NCBI GenBank assembly: GCA_958435885.1
Contig: CAUBHZ010000025.1
Location: 1-11,531, forward strand
From: an uncultured Intestinimonas sp.
GTDB lineage: Bacteria > Bacillota_A > Clostridia > Oscillospirales > Oscillospiraceae
Length of the DNA: 11,531 nucleotides
Direction: 5' to 3'
Numbering within the stretch: position 1 is the first letter of the stretch; every line of letters begins with the position of its first letter. Positions 1 through 6,408 of the stretch are shown here, piece by piece. The notes below the pieces were generated by a model. The model saw only the letters and a program-made list of their open reading frames with translations. It made no database searches and was not told where the DNA came from. A program made the translations under genes and the position numbers.

Positions 1-41
1 TCAATCGGTCATTCTTGGGTTTATCTCAAAATGTCCTTATG

Positions 42-71
42 AGGAGTAGCCCTTCGGCGCTCCGCTTTTTT
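42..71 (+). terminator. Probable intrinsic terminator reading rightward
   Basis: On the plus strand GGAG (43-46) and GCC (49-51) can pair with GGC (56-58) and CTCC (60-63) around a CTTC loop, and six T's follow at 66-71. The minus strand has no T-run after the hairpin, so it looks like the end of a plus-strand gene lying off the left edge and converging on obg. The stem is interrupted and the gene itself is not visible, so the call is moderate. I see no separate terminator for obg. Confidence 0.4.
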
Positions 72-78
72 GTTCGGG

Positions 79-1356
79 TTATTTCTGGTATTCAAATTCC
101 AGATTGTAGAGGCAGACGGTGTCACCGTCCTGGACGCCCATCTCCTCCATGCGCTGGAAGAGGCCGGACTCCCGCAGGACCCGGTCGAACCAGTTCCGGG
201 ACTCGATGTCGCCGAAGTTGACGTTGGCCATGAGCCGCTGGAGCCAGGGCCCGTCCACCATCCACACGTCGTCCACCTTCTCGATGGTGACGTCGCCGCT
301 GGTGTCCGGCTCCGGGGGAGCGGGGACGTAGTCGGGCTCGTACACCGTGATGGGGGGCAGCTGGGACAGCAGCCCGGCGGCGTGGCGCATGAGGGCGTCC
401 ACACCCTGGTGGGTGGCGGCGGAGAGCTCGAAGAAGGTGAGCCCCTTGGCCTCCACGTGGGCCTTCAGCTTCTCCAGCAGGGACCGGTCCTCGGCGATGT
501 CGGCCTTGTTGCCCGCCACCAGCATGGGCCGCTGGGCCAGCTGGGGGCTGTACTGGGCAAGCTCGGCGTTGATGGCCTCAAAGTCCTCCACCGGGTCCCG
601 GCCCTCCCGGCCGGACACGTCCACGATGTGGATGAGCAGCCGGCAGCGGTCGATGTGCCGGAGGAAGTCGTGGCCCAGGCCGGCGCCCTCGCTGGCACCC
701 TCGATGATGCCGGGGATGTCGGCCATGACGAAGGAGACGCCCTCATCCACGTAGACCACGCCCAGGTTGGGGTAGAGGGTGGTGAAGTGGTAGTCGGCGA
801 TCTTGGGCCGGGCCTTGGACACCACCGAGAGCAGGGTGGACTTGCCCACGTTGGGGAAGCCCACCAGGCCCACGTCGGCCAGCAGCTTCAGCTCCAGAAT
901 GACCTCCCGCTCCTGGCCGGGCAGGCCGGCCTTGGCGAAGTTGGGCACCTGGCGGGTGGGGGTGGCAAAGTGCTTGTTGCCCCAGCCGCCGTTGCCCCCC
1001 CGGCAGAGGACGAAAGGCTCGGTGTTGGACATGTCGGCGATGATCTGGCCGCTCTCGGCGTCCCGGACCACGGTGCCCAGGGGGACCTTGATGACCATGT
1101 CCTCCCCGTCCTTGCCCGAGCAGCGCTTGCCGGTGCCGTCCATGCCGTTGCCGGCCACGTATTTGCGCTTGTAGCGGAAGTCCATCAGGGTGGACATGTG
1201 GGGGTCCACCTGGAGGATCACGTCGCCGCCCCGTCCGCCGTCACCGCCGTCGGGGCCGCCGGCGGCCACATACTTCTCCCGGTGGAAGGCCACGGCGCCG
1301 TTGCCCCCCTTGCCGGACTTTACCGTGATTTTCGCGGTATCCACAAATGCTGGCAT
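79..1356 (-). CDS. obg: Obg-family GTPase (ObgE/CgtA)
   Basis: A 425-residue P-loop GTPase of the Obg family, which acts in large-subunit ribosome assembly and in stress and (p)ppGpp-linked control. The glycine-rich Obg fold covers about residues 1-158 (repeated GG motifs, e.g. GGPDGGDGGRGG near 33-44). The G domain follows: G1 GFPNVGKST 166-174, switch I FTTLYPNLG 191-199, G3 DIPG 213-216, G4 NKAD 283-286 and G5 SAAT 312-315. A C-terminal OCT domain runs from about 350 to 422, so the protein is complete and of normal length. I chose the ATG at 1356 because AGGAGG (1365-1370) lies 8 nt before it; an in-frame GTG at 1365 overlaps that site and is not credible. It follows rpmA, the usual L21-L27-Obg order, but a strong terminator stands between them. 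No clear promoter of its own is visible. Confidence 0.97.
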   Translation of the reverse strand: MPAFVDTAKITVKSGKGGNGAVAFHREKYVAAGGPDGGDGGRGGDVILQVDPHMSTLMDFRYKRKYVAGNGMDGTGKRCSGKDGEDMVIKVPLGTVVRDAESGQIIADMSNTEPFVLCRGGNGGWGNKHFATPTRQVPNFAKAGLPGQEREVILELKLLADVGLVGFPNVGKSTLLSVVSKARPKIADYHFTTLYPNLGVVYVDEGVSFVMADIPGIIEGASEGAGLGHDFLRHIDRCRLLIHIVDVSGREGRDPVEDFEAINAELAQYSPQLAQRPMLVAGNKADIAEDRSLLEKLKAHVEAKGLTFFELSAATHQGVDALMRHAAGLLSQLPPITVYEPDYVPAPPEPDTSGDVTIEKVDDVWMVDGPWLQRLMANVNFGDIESRNWFDRVLRESGLFQRMEEMGVQDGDTVCLYNLEFEYQK

Positions 1357-1390
1357 AGACAGCACCTCCTGTGTAAAAGTAAGAATAGCG

Positions 1391-1430
1391 AAAAAACGCC
1401 CCGAACAGAGGATACCCTGTCCGAGGCGTT
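1391..1430 (-). terminator. Intrinsic terminator after rpmA
   Basis: Read on the minus strand, 1430-1417 pairs with 1408-1395 in a 14-bp stem with two G-T wobbles (outer arms AACGCC / GGCGTT) and an 8-nt loop. Six T's follow at 1396-1391. It sits 12 bp after the rpmA stop and 35 bp before the obg start. It should end most rplU-prp-rpmA transcripts and leave obg to read-through or to a promoter I cannot identify. The plus-strand reading has no T-run. Confidence 0.85.
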
Positions 1431-1442
1431 ATGATGCTCAAG

Positions 1443-1727
1443 TTACTGGGCGATCTCCACGATGGAAACCTGCTTGCGGTCCTTACCCAGACGCTCGAAC
1501 TTGACCTTGCCGTCCTTGAGGGCGAACAGGGTGTCGTCGCTGCCCTTGCCCACGTTCACACCGGGGTGGATGTGGGTGCCGCGCTGACGCACCAGGATGT
1601 TGCCGGCCAGGACGAACTGACCGTCGCCCCGCTTCACGCCCAGACGCTTGGACTCGGAATCACGGCCGTTCCGGGTGGAGCCGACGCCCTTCTTGTGAGC
1701 GAAGAACTGAAGACCGATCTTCAGCAT
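1443..1727 (-). CDS. rpmA: Large-subunit ribosomal protein L27 (bL27), precursor form
   Basis: A 94-residue bL27, a 50S protein whose N-terminus reaches towards the peptidyl-transferase centre. It begins MLKIGLQFF followed by AHKKGVGST. The LQFF-A stretch is the Firmicutes cleavage signal, and the mature chain is expected to start at Ala10 after removal of nine residues by Prp. The body carries the conserved [19 protein letters not shown] and RQRGTxxHPG segments. The ATG at 1727 has GGAGGT (1736-1741) 8 nt upstream, and that site lies inside the last codons of prp. Only 4 nt separate the prp stop from this start, so translation of the two is probably coupled. It is the last gene of the operon. 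Confidence 0.98.
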   Translation of the reverse strand: MLKIGLQFFAHKKGVGSTRNGRDSESKRLGVKRGDGQFVLAGNILVRQRGTHIHPGVNVGKGSDDTLFALKDGKVKFERLGKDRKQVSIVEIAQ

Positions 1728-1731
1728 GGTG

Positions 1732-2067
1732 TTACACCTCCATGTCGTAAACGATGATGTTGTCGGGATATTCCTCCCTCAGGTCGGTGAAGTAGACCAT
1801 CATGGCCGTCAGAAGGGTCTGACAGGTGCTCTCGTTGGTCTGCCCCAGGCCGCCGGGGAGCTTGAGGGTGATGGAGGCATCCTTTTCCCGCACCTTCACC
1901 GCGGCCTCCAGGCCGAGGATGTCGTTGACGGCGCACTCGGTGAGCCGGACGGCGCTGGTGACGGCGGCGCAGAGGATGTCCTCCCCCTGGGGAGCCAGCC
2001 CGCTGTGACCCTTGACTTCAAAGCCGGTCAGGCGGCTGCCCTCCGTAAAAAAAGTAACCTCGATCAT
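1732..2067 (-). CDS. prp: Ribosomal-processing cysteine protease Prp
   Basis: A 111-residue protein of the Prp family (YsxB-like, DUF464), the cysteine protease that removes the N-terminal extension of L27 in Firmicutes. The family pattern is present: GHSG with the likely catalytic His21, then [11 protein letters not shown] with the likely nucleophile Cys33. It lies between rplU and rpmA, the standard place, next to its own substrate gene. The ATG at 2067 gives the normal N-terminus. Unlike its neighbours it has no purine-rich ribosome binding site: the 20 nt between the rplU stop and this ATG are pyrimidine-rich, and a short hairpin covers the rplU stop. Translation is therefore likely to depend on ribosomes arriving from rplU, which would keep Prp output below that of L21 and L27. 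The dosage point is inference. Confidence 0.95.
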   Translation of the reverse strand: MIEVTFFTEGSRLTGFEVKGHSGLAPQGEDILCAAVTSAVRLTECAVNDILGLEAAVKVREKDASITLKLPGGLGQTNESTCQTLLTAMMVYFTDLREEYPDNIIVYDMEV

Positions 2068-2082
2068 AGGTCAGGAAAGAGG

Positions 2083-2096
2083 GAGGCTCAGGCCTC
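2083..2096 (-). other. Small hairpin spanning the rplU stop codon
   Basis: GAGGC and GCCTC form a perfect 5-bp stem with a 4-nt loop containing most of the rplU TGA. It lies just before the prp start, which lacks a Shine-Dalgarno sequence. It could affect termination-reinitiation between rplU and prp, but a stem this short could be chance. Confidence 0.3.
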
Positions 2097-2399
2097 GATC
2101 TTGCCGATGGTGACCTTAGTGTAGGGCTGACGGTGGCCCTGCTTGCGGCGGTAACCCTTCTTGGGCTTGTACTTGAAGACGATGACCTTCTTGCCCTTGC
2201 CGTTCTTCACCACGGAAGCGGTGACCTTGGCGCCCTCCACCACGGGAGCGCCGAAGGTGGCCTTGTCGCCGTCCAGCACAGCCAGGACCTTGTCGAAGGT
2301 CACGGTGTCGCCGGCCTCGACGGGAAGCTTCTCGATGAAGAGGGTATCGCCCTCGGCCACCTTGTACTGCTTGCCGCCGGTCTCAATGATCGCGTTCAT
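2088..2399 (-). CDS. rplU: Large-subunit ribosomal protein L21 (bL21)
   Basis: A complete 103-residue bL21, a 50S protein that binds 23S rRNA. The N-terminal [18 protein letters not shown] and the basic C-terminal [18 protein letters not shown] are family hallmarks. The ATG at 2399 is preceded by AAGGAG at 2412-2417, 12 nt away, which is rather long. It is the first gene of the rplU-prp-rpmA operon. The 230-nt structured leader and strong promoter upstream suggest control at the RNA level, probably feedback by L21 itself as proposed for the L21 leader of low-GC Gram-positives. That link is inference. Confidence 0.98.
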   Translation of the reverse strand: MNAIIETGGKQYKVAEGDTLFIEKLPVEAGDTVTFDKVLAVLDGDKATFGAPVVEGAKVTASVVKNGKGKKVIVFKYKPKKGYRRKQGHRQPYTKVTIGKIEA

Positions 2400-2630
2400 T
2401 CTGTTTTTTCACTCCTTCATTACGGGCTCGCTGTCGGGGGTGAGGAGAAGCGCGGAGCGCCCGTGAGCAGGCGGGCAAGACCCGGAGCGGAGCAAACGGA
2501 CCGCAGGTCCCGGGGGACCGGAGGCCGGCTTGCGCAGTCGCAGGGGCTTGGACGCCGTCGCGGAGGGCGCGCAGCGTGACAGCCTGCGCCCTTGCTTACG
2601 TCTCCCACTTTCGTACCCAGTCAAAGCGGC
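2400..2630 (-). promoter_or_regulatory. Structured 5' leader of rplU, candidate L21 leader
   Basis: About 230 nt lie between the predicted transcription start and the rplU ATG. The minus strand is GC-rich and folds readily. AGGGCG (2592-2587) pairs with CGCCCT (2569-2564), extended by CAG/CTG. TGCG/CGCA forms a hairpin at 2542-2531. GGTCC (2519-2515), GGACC (2510-2506) and GGTCC (2502-2498) allow two mutually exclusive hairpins. GCCCG (2476-2472) and GCCCGT (2427-2422, just before the ribosome binding site) compete for ACGGGC (2464-2459). The first 40 nt (TACG at 2615-2612 and CGTA at 2600-2597 can pair) are less GC-rich and may be the protein-binding core. An L21 leader family is known in Firmicutes; membership here rests on position and structure, not an alignment. 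The small ORFs in this stretch are not convincing genes. Confidence 0.55.
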
Positions 2631-2636
2631 TATAAT

Positions 2637-2665
2637 AGTATATCAGTGCCCATGGGGCTTGTCAA
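2637..2665 (-). promoter_or_regulatory. Promoter of the rplU-prp-rpmA operon
   Basis: On the minus strand TTGACA (2665-2660) is followed after exactly 17 nt by TATACT (2642-2637), a near-perfect housekeeping sigma promoter. The expected start is near 2630. The DNA here is AT-rich against a GC-rich background, as expected for a real promoter. Confidence 0.85.
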
Positions 2666-2721
2666 TGGATTTCTGCCCTAATTTCTCCCTTTTTTCCGGA
2701 TAAAAACGGGGAAAAGGCCGA

Positions 2722-3819
2722 TCAGGGTTCCGCCAGCCGTCCCAGGTACCAGCCGGTGGAGCCGTTCTTCTTCACCAGGGCGCCCCGGGAGGTCTCCTCC
2801 ACCACGGAGAGCAGGTCGCCGGGGGTAACGGGGAGGCGGTAGTCGGTGGAGTCCAGGCAGAAGATCTGGCCGTCCCGGCGCCGCAGGTACTTGGTGAGCA
2901 CCCACAGCTCCTTTCCCGTGCTCAGGTGGCGGCAGAGAGAGAACTCCGGTCCCTCCTCCAGCACCTCCACGGCGTGGTCGGTCCAGGAGATGGTGAAGGG
3001 ATAGGGGCTCTCGTCCTGGCCGTCCAGGGCCCGGCGGACGGGCAGGTCGTCATAGGAGCACCAGGTGATGTCCTCGCCGCTGGGGGGGAGGATGAGGGCG
3101 TTGAGCTGGCCGTCGTCCTTGAGGACGCAGCCGCCGTCGATGCTGATGATCTTCCGGTCCCGGCAGATGAGGGGCTCACAGCAGGGGTGGTCGGTGCGGT
3201 AGAGGGTCACCGGCCAGTGTCCCACCACGCAGTAGTAGGGGAAGGAATGGCCCTGGGAGAGAAAGTCGTCGTTTTTCATGCACTTCCAGGCGTCCAGCTC
3301 CTCCATATGATCGTAGGAGGGGACGCCGCCGTGGACAAAGACGTAGCCCGGGGCGGTGAGGATGGTGGGCAGGCTCCGGAGAAAGTCCAGCTCGGGGACG
3401 AAATGCTCCCGCAGGGCGGCCCGGAGGGCGGGCAGGTCCTCGGGGGAGGACACCGGCGCGCCGATCTCCATGGCCATCTGCACCACCAGGGAGCGCTCCT
3501 TCCACACGCTGAGGTAGTAGCGGAAGAAGTCCCGGCCCAGGCCGGCGTTCTGGTCCACGAAGTCCACCGCCAGGTTGTCGCAGTTGCCGCACAGGGCGTA
3601 GACGGTGTGGGTCTGGGAGAGCTCCATGACATAGCGCAGGGTCTCCAGGCTCTGGGCGCCCTTTTCGATGAGGTCGCCCACCAGCACCAGGGCGTCGTCG
3701 GTGGTAAAGCCCACCTTGTCCAGCAGGCCCTTGAGCCAGGGCAGGTTGCCGTGGACGTCGCTGACCGCCAGCAGCCGTCCGTGGGCGGGATAGGGGATGG
3801 GGCGGACCACCGCCTTCAT
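2722..3819 (-). CDS. Calcineurin-like metallophosphoesterase (PPP type) with C-terminal SH3-like region
   Basis: A 365-residue protein with the metal-binding motifs of the PPP/ApaH-PrpE branch: DVHG 21-24, GDLIEKG 48-54, GNCD 78-81, VHGG 162-165, GHWP 200-203 and IDGG 227-230. The third motif is GNCD where most PPP enzymes have GNHE or GNHD, so the usual catalytic His is a Cys. Members of this branch hydrolyse phosphoproteins or dinucleoside polyphosphates; the substrate here is unknown. The last 35 or so residues (LLSVVEETSRGALVKKNGSTGWYLG) resemble a bacterial SH3-like segment. No signal peptide or membrane segment is visible, so it is probably cytoplasmic. The ATG at 3819 has AAGGAGG (3829-3835) 9 nt upstream. 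It is the last gene of a four-gene operon, 31 bp after prmA, and no intrinsic terminator follows it, so some transcription may run into rplU. Confidence 0.85.
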   Translation of the reverse strand: MKAVVRPIPYPAHGRLLAVSDVHGNLPWLKGLLDKVGFTTDDALVLVGDLIEKGAQSLETLRYVMELSQTHTVYALCGNCDNLAVDFVDQNAGLGRDFFRYYLSVWKERSLVVQMAMEIGAPVSSPEDLPALRAALREHFVPELDFLRSLPTILTAPGYVFVHGGVPSYDHMEELDAWKCMKNDDFLSQGHSFPYYCVVGHWPVTLYRTDHPCCEPLICRDRKIISIDGGCVLKDDGQLNALILPPSGEDITWCSYDDLPVRRALDGQDESPYPFTISWTDHAVEVLEEGPEFSLCRHLSTGKELWVLTKYLRRRDGQIFCLDSTDYRLPVTPGDLLSVVEETSRGALVKKNGSTGWYLGRLAEP

Positions 3820-3850
3820 GGGTCAGGACCTCCTTTCGGTGAATTGAGAC

Positions 3851-4789
3851 TCAGAAGCGGGCGGCGTAGGCCACCCAGCCGTCCCGCTCCTTCTTGCCAA
3901 AAACGGTGAGGCCGTTCTTCTCCAGGGCGGCGCGGACCTCCTCGCAGCGGGTGTCGATGATGCCGGAGCACAGAAAGACGCCGCCGGGAGCCAGCAGCTC
4001 CTCCACGTGGGCGGAGAGAGGGATGATGACGTCGGCCACGATGTTGGCCAGCACCACGTCGTACTTCTGCGCCGAGAGCTCCGCCTTCAGGGAGGCGTCG
4101 GAGAGGATGTCCCCGGCCAGCACGGTGTACTTGTCCCGGCCGATGCCGTTGAGGCCGGCGTTTTCATAGGCCACGTCCACCGCCTTGGGGTCGATGTCCA
4201 CGCCGATGGCGGAGGAGGCGCCCAGCAGCAGGGAGGCGATGGACAGGATGCCCGAGCCGCAGCCCAGGTCCAGCACCTTGGCGCCGGGCTTCACCGACTG
4301 CTCGGTCCACTCCAGGCACAGCCGGGTGGAGGCGTGGTTGCCGGTGCCGAAGGTGAGGCCGGGGTTGAGGTAAAGGGCGGTCCGGCCGTCGGGCACCGGC
4401 TCCCCCTTCTCCCACTCGGGCACCACATAGAGCCGCTCTCCGATGGAGAGGGGCTTGTAGTATTTCTGCCAGCTGGTGGCCCAGTCGTTCTCACGCAGGG
4501 GGGTGGTGGAGTAGGGCAGGTCGATGCCCGCCATCCACTTTTCCAGCTGGGCCTTGCCGTCGGCGTCGTCGGTGACGTAGAACTTCACCCGGGCGGCGCC
4601 CTTCATCCGCTCCAGCAGCTCATCGTCCACGTAGTCCCAGTACTGCCGGTTCTGCTCCAGAAAGGTCTTGAAATCGTTTTCGTCTTCAATGGCCAGACCG
4701 GTGGCGCCGTTCATGGTGAGCTTGGCGCACAGGTCGTCCAGTTGTGCCTCGGTGGTTTCCACCGTGACCTCCAGCCATGTGGTATCCAT
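3851..4789 (-). CDS. prmA: Ribosomal protein L11 methyltransferase PrmA
   Basis: A complete 312-residue SAM-dependent methyltransferase that methylates ribosomal protein L11. Residues 1 to about 95 form the N-terminal substrate-recognition domain. WQKYYKP lies at 107-113, the family segment NPGLTFGTGNHAST at 142-155, SAM motif I VLDLGCGSG at 172-180, VDID at 197-200, and LANIVAD at 248-254, where most methyltransferases have their catalytic NPPY-like loop. The FGTG-H-xST block separates PrmA from general class I methyltransferases. The ATG at 4789 has AAAGGAG (4798-4804) 8 nt upstream. It lies 22 bp after the degV-like gene and is clearly co-transcribed. In many Firmicutes prmA sits by dnaJ and an RsmE gene; that arrangement is absent here. 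Confidence 0.95.
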   Translation of the reverse strand: MDTTWLEVTVETTEAQLDDLCAKLTMNGATGLAIEDENDFKTFLEQNRQYWDYVDDELLERMKGAARVKFYVTDDADGKAQLEKWMAGIDLPYSTTPLRENDWATSWQKYYKPLSIGERLYVVPEWEKGEPVPDGRTALYLNPGLTFGTGNHASTRLCLEWTEQSVKPGAKVLDLGCGSGILSIASLLLGASSAIGVDIDPKAVDVAYENAGLNGIGRDKYTVLAGDILSDASLKAELSAQKYDVVLANIVADVIIPLSAHVEELLAPGGVFLCSGIIDTRCEEVRAALEKNGLTVFGKKERDGWVAYAARF

Positions 4790-4811
4790 AGATGCAGCTC
4801 CTTTGGAAAAA

Positions 4812-5678
4812 TTACCGTTTGGTGCCCAGGAAGAAGAGGGCCACTGTGCCGGGACCGGCGTGGGCGCCGATGACGGGGCCGATGTTGTTGATGACCACGT
4901 CCTTGGTGCCGAAGCGCTTTTTCACGTCGGCGGCCACCTTCTCGGCGTCGGCCAGGCAGTCGCCGTGGCTGATGAAGACGGTGTCCACGTCGGTGACGGT
5001 CTGCTCCATGTGGTCCACCAGGGCGGTGAGGGAGGCCCCCCGGCCCCGGGCCTTGCCCATGCTGATGAGGTGGCCCTCGTCGTCCACGTGGAGGACGGGC
5101 TTGATGGAGAGCATGGTGCCCACCACGGCGGTGGCGGCGGAGATACGACCGCCCCGCTTGAGGAAGTGGAGGTCGTCCACGGTGAACCAGTGGCACAGGT
5201 GGAGCTTGTTCTCCTCCACCCAGTCCCGGACCTCCTCCAGGCTCTTGCCCTTCCGTTGCTCCTGGACGGCCAGCCACACCATCAGGCCCTGGCCCATGGA
5301 GGCGCACAGGGTGTCCACGGTGCAGATCTTCCGGTCGGGGTACTGCTCGGCCAGCTCATTTACCGCGATGACCGAGGACTGGTAGGTGGTGGACAGGCCG
5401 GAGGAGAAGGCCAGCACCAGCACGTCCTTCCCGGCCTGGAGGAGGGGCTCCAGCATGGCGGTGTACTCGGCCACGTTGACGGCAGAGGTGGTGGCCATCT
5501 CGCCGTCCCGGAGCATCTTGTAAAAGACCTTGGGGTCCATCTCCCGGTCGTCGGGGTAGTTGTGGTAGGTCTTGCCCTGGACGGTGAAGGACAGGGGCAG
5601 CACCTCTACCCCCAGCTCCTGGACCAGACTGGCGGGCAGGTCGGCGGAAGAGTCGGTGACGATGACATAGTCGCTCAT
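4812..5678 (-). CDS. DegV-family fatty-acid-binding protein (FakB-like)
   Basis: A complete 288-residue DegV protein. Family members bind a fatty acid in a deep pocket; those that work with the kinase FakA present it for phosphorylation to acyl phosphate for membrane lipid synthesis. Visible family blocks are TDSSADLP (8-15), ATTSAVN (62-68), the loop FSSGLSTTYQSS (91-102), FLKRGGRIS (172-180) and the C-terminal GPVIGAHAGPGTVALFF (267-283) with the conserved His. Many Firmicutes carry several paralogues, so I do not assign a specific fakB symbol. No fakA is in this window. The ATG at 5678 has GGAGGT (5688-5693) 9 nt upstream. It is second in the operon, 48 bp after the DUF1836 gene. Confidence 0.93.
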   Translation of the reverse strand: MSDYVIVTDSSADLPASLVQELGVEVLPLSFTVQGKTYHNYPDDREMDPKVFYKMLRDGEMATTSAVNVAEYTAMLEPLLQAGKDVLVLAFSSGLSTTYQSSVIAVNELAEQYPDRKICTVDTLCASMGQGLMVWLAVQEQRKGKSLEEVRDWVEENKLHLCHWFTVDDLHFLKRGGRISAATAVVGTMLSIKPVLHVDDEGHLISMGKARGRGASLTALVDHMEQTVTDVDTVFISHGDCLADAEKVAADVKKRFGTKDVVINNIGPVIGAHAGPGTVALFFLGTKR

Positions 5679-5726
5679 ATGGTAATTACCTCCCGTATAA
5701 AATGGGGTATGTACTCCGAATGGAAA

Positions 5727-6254
5727 TCACTTTTTCCGGCGCTCCGGCTTCTCCTCCTGGGGGGCAATGAGGGAGAGGATACGCTGGCAGGCCAGTTTGT
5801 CGGCGTAGCTGCGCAGGGCCAGCCGCAGGGCCAGCCGGGGCAGGTCCTCCTGGCTCAGGTCGGGGTCCAGCACCTCGGCGGTGCAGTCCAGGGCCAGGGA
5901 GAGCTCCTGGTAGAAGGCGGCGTACAGCTTCTCCGGGTCCCGGCCGGCGCTGCCGATCTCCAGCAGGGTGCGGGTGTCCCGGACGGAGAGGACCTGCTTG
6001 AGGGCGCAGATGGCGGTGAGGTAGCCCAGGTGGGTCTTGCTGTACTTCTTGCCGTCGGCCCGGGGGAGCAGACCGTCCTTGATGTAGTTGTTCACCATGG
6101 CGGGGGTCAGGGCCTCGCCGCCGTCATAGGAGATGAGCTGGCGGGAGACGTAGGAGATGACCTGGTCCATGTAGAGGCCGATGTCGGGAAAGCTGTCCCA
6201 TACCATGGGGCGCTCCTCCTCCAGCCGGCGTTTCAGTTCTTCCAGTTCCTCCAC
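5727..6254 (-). CDS. DUF1836 family protein, putative DNA-binding
   Basis: A 175-residue protein recognisable as DUF1836, a Firmicutes family of unknown function. The core reads W-SFPDIGLYMDQVISYV (about 19-36), then a MerR-like helix-turn-helix segment with LTPAMVNNYIKDGLLP and KKYSKTHLGYL (about 49-80), and a helical C-terminal half ending in a basic EKPERRKK tail. The first helix (EELEELKRRLEEE) is highly charged. The start is a GTG at 6254, chosen because AAGGAG (6264-6269) lies 9 nt before it; the next ATG is 16 codons in and would cut into the conserved core. It opens the operon with the degV-like gene, prmA and the phosphoesterase gene. A DNA-binding role is inferred from the motif, and self-regulation through the palindrome at its promoter is a guess. 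Confidence 0.85.
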   Translation of the reverse strand: MEELEELKRRLEEERPMVWDSFPDIGLYMDQVISYVSRQLISYDGGEALTPAMVNNYIKDGLLPRADGKKYSKTHLGYLTAICALKQVLSVRDTRTLLEIGSAGRDPEKLYAAFYQELSLALDCTAEVLDPDLSQEDLPRLALRLALRSYADKLACQRILSLIAPQEEKPERRKK

Positions 6255-6299
6255 CGCGGGTCACTCCTTGCTTTTCTAATTTTGAATATGACATTTCAA

Positions 6300-6311
6300 C
6301 ATATCGATATG
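6300..6311. promoter_or_regulatory. Perfect palindrome at the operon start, candidate operator
   Basis: CATATCGATATG is a 12-bp perfect palindrome centred on the predicted transcription start of the DUF1836 operon, directly after the -10 box. A bound protein there would block initiation. The obvious candidate is the DUF1836 protein encoded by the first gene, but nothing in the sequence proves the pairing. Confidence 0.35.
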
Positions 6312-6312
6312 A

Positions 6313-6341
6313 ATTATACCACGATTCCGATACCGCGTAAA
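6313..6341 (-). promoter_or_regulatory. Promoter of the DUF1836-degV-prmA-phosphoesterase operon
   Basis: On the minus strand TTTACG (6341-6336) and a perfect TATAAT (6318-6313) are spaced by 17 nt, with a start expected near 6306. It lies between the terminator of the upstream unit and the GTG start at 6254, giving a leader of about 50 nt. Confidence 0.8.
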
Positions 6342-6359
6342 GGGGTGGGAAAAGAGTGG

Positions 6360-6397
6360 AAAAAGCCCGGAGCCCTTCCGGTGAGCGGGCTCCGGGC
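6360..6397 (-). terminator. Intrinsic terminator of the phosphorylase unit
   Basis: On the minus strand GCCCGGAGCCC (6397-6387) and GGGCTCCGGGC (6375-6365) form a perfect 11-bp stem with an 11-nt loop, followed by five T's (6364-6360). It begins 11 bp after the stop of the 192-residue gene. Confidence 0.92.
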
Positions 6398-6408
6398 GTG
6401 GGGCCGTA

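Noticed and set aside
70..1434. A 454-codon plus-strand open frame opposite obg
   Set aside because: It is an antisense shadow of obg and has no recognisable domain.
2409..2624. Small minus-strand ORFs of 62-71 codons in the rplU leader
   Set aside because: They are Arg/Pro/Ser-rich, lack recognisable motifs, and lie in a highly structured leader; a leader peptide cannot be excluded but is not supported.
2666..2721. Possible terminator after the phosphoesterase gene (CCTTTTCC / GGAAAAAAGG)
   Set aside because: The stem is weak and mostly A-T, and no T-run follows on the minus strand.
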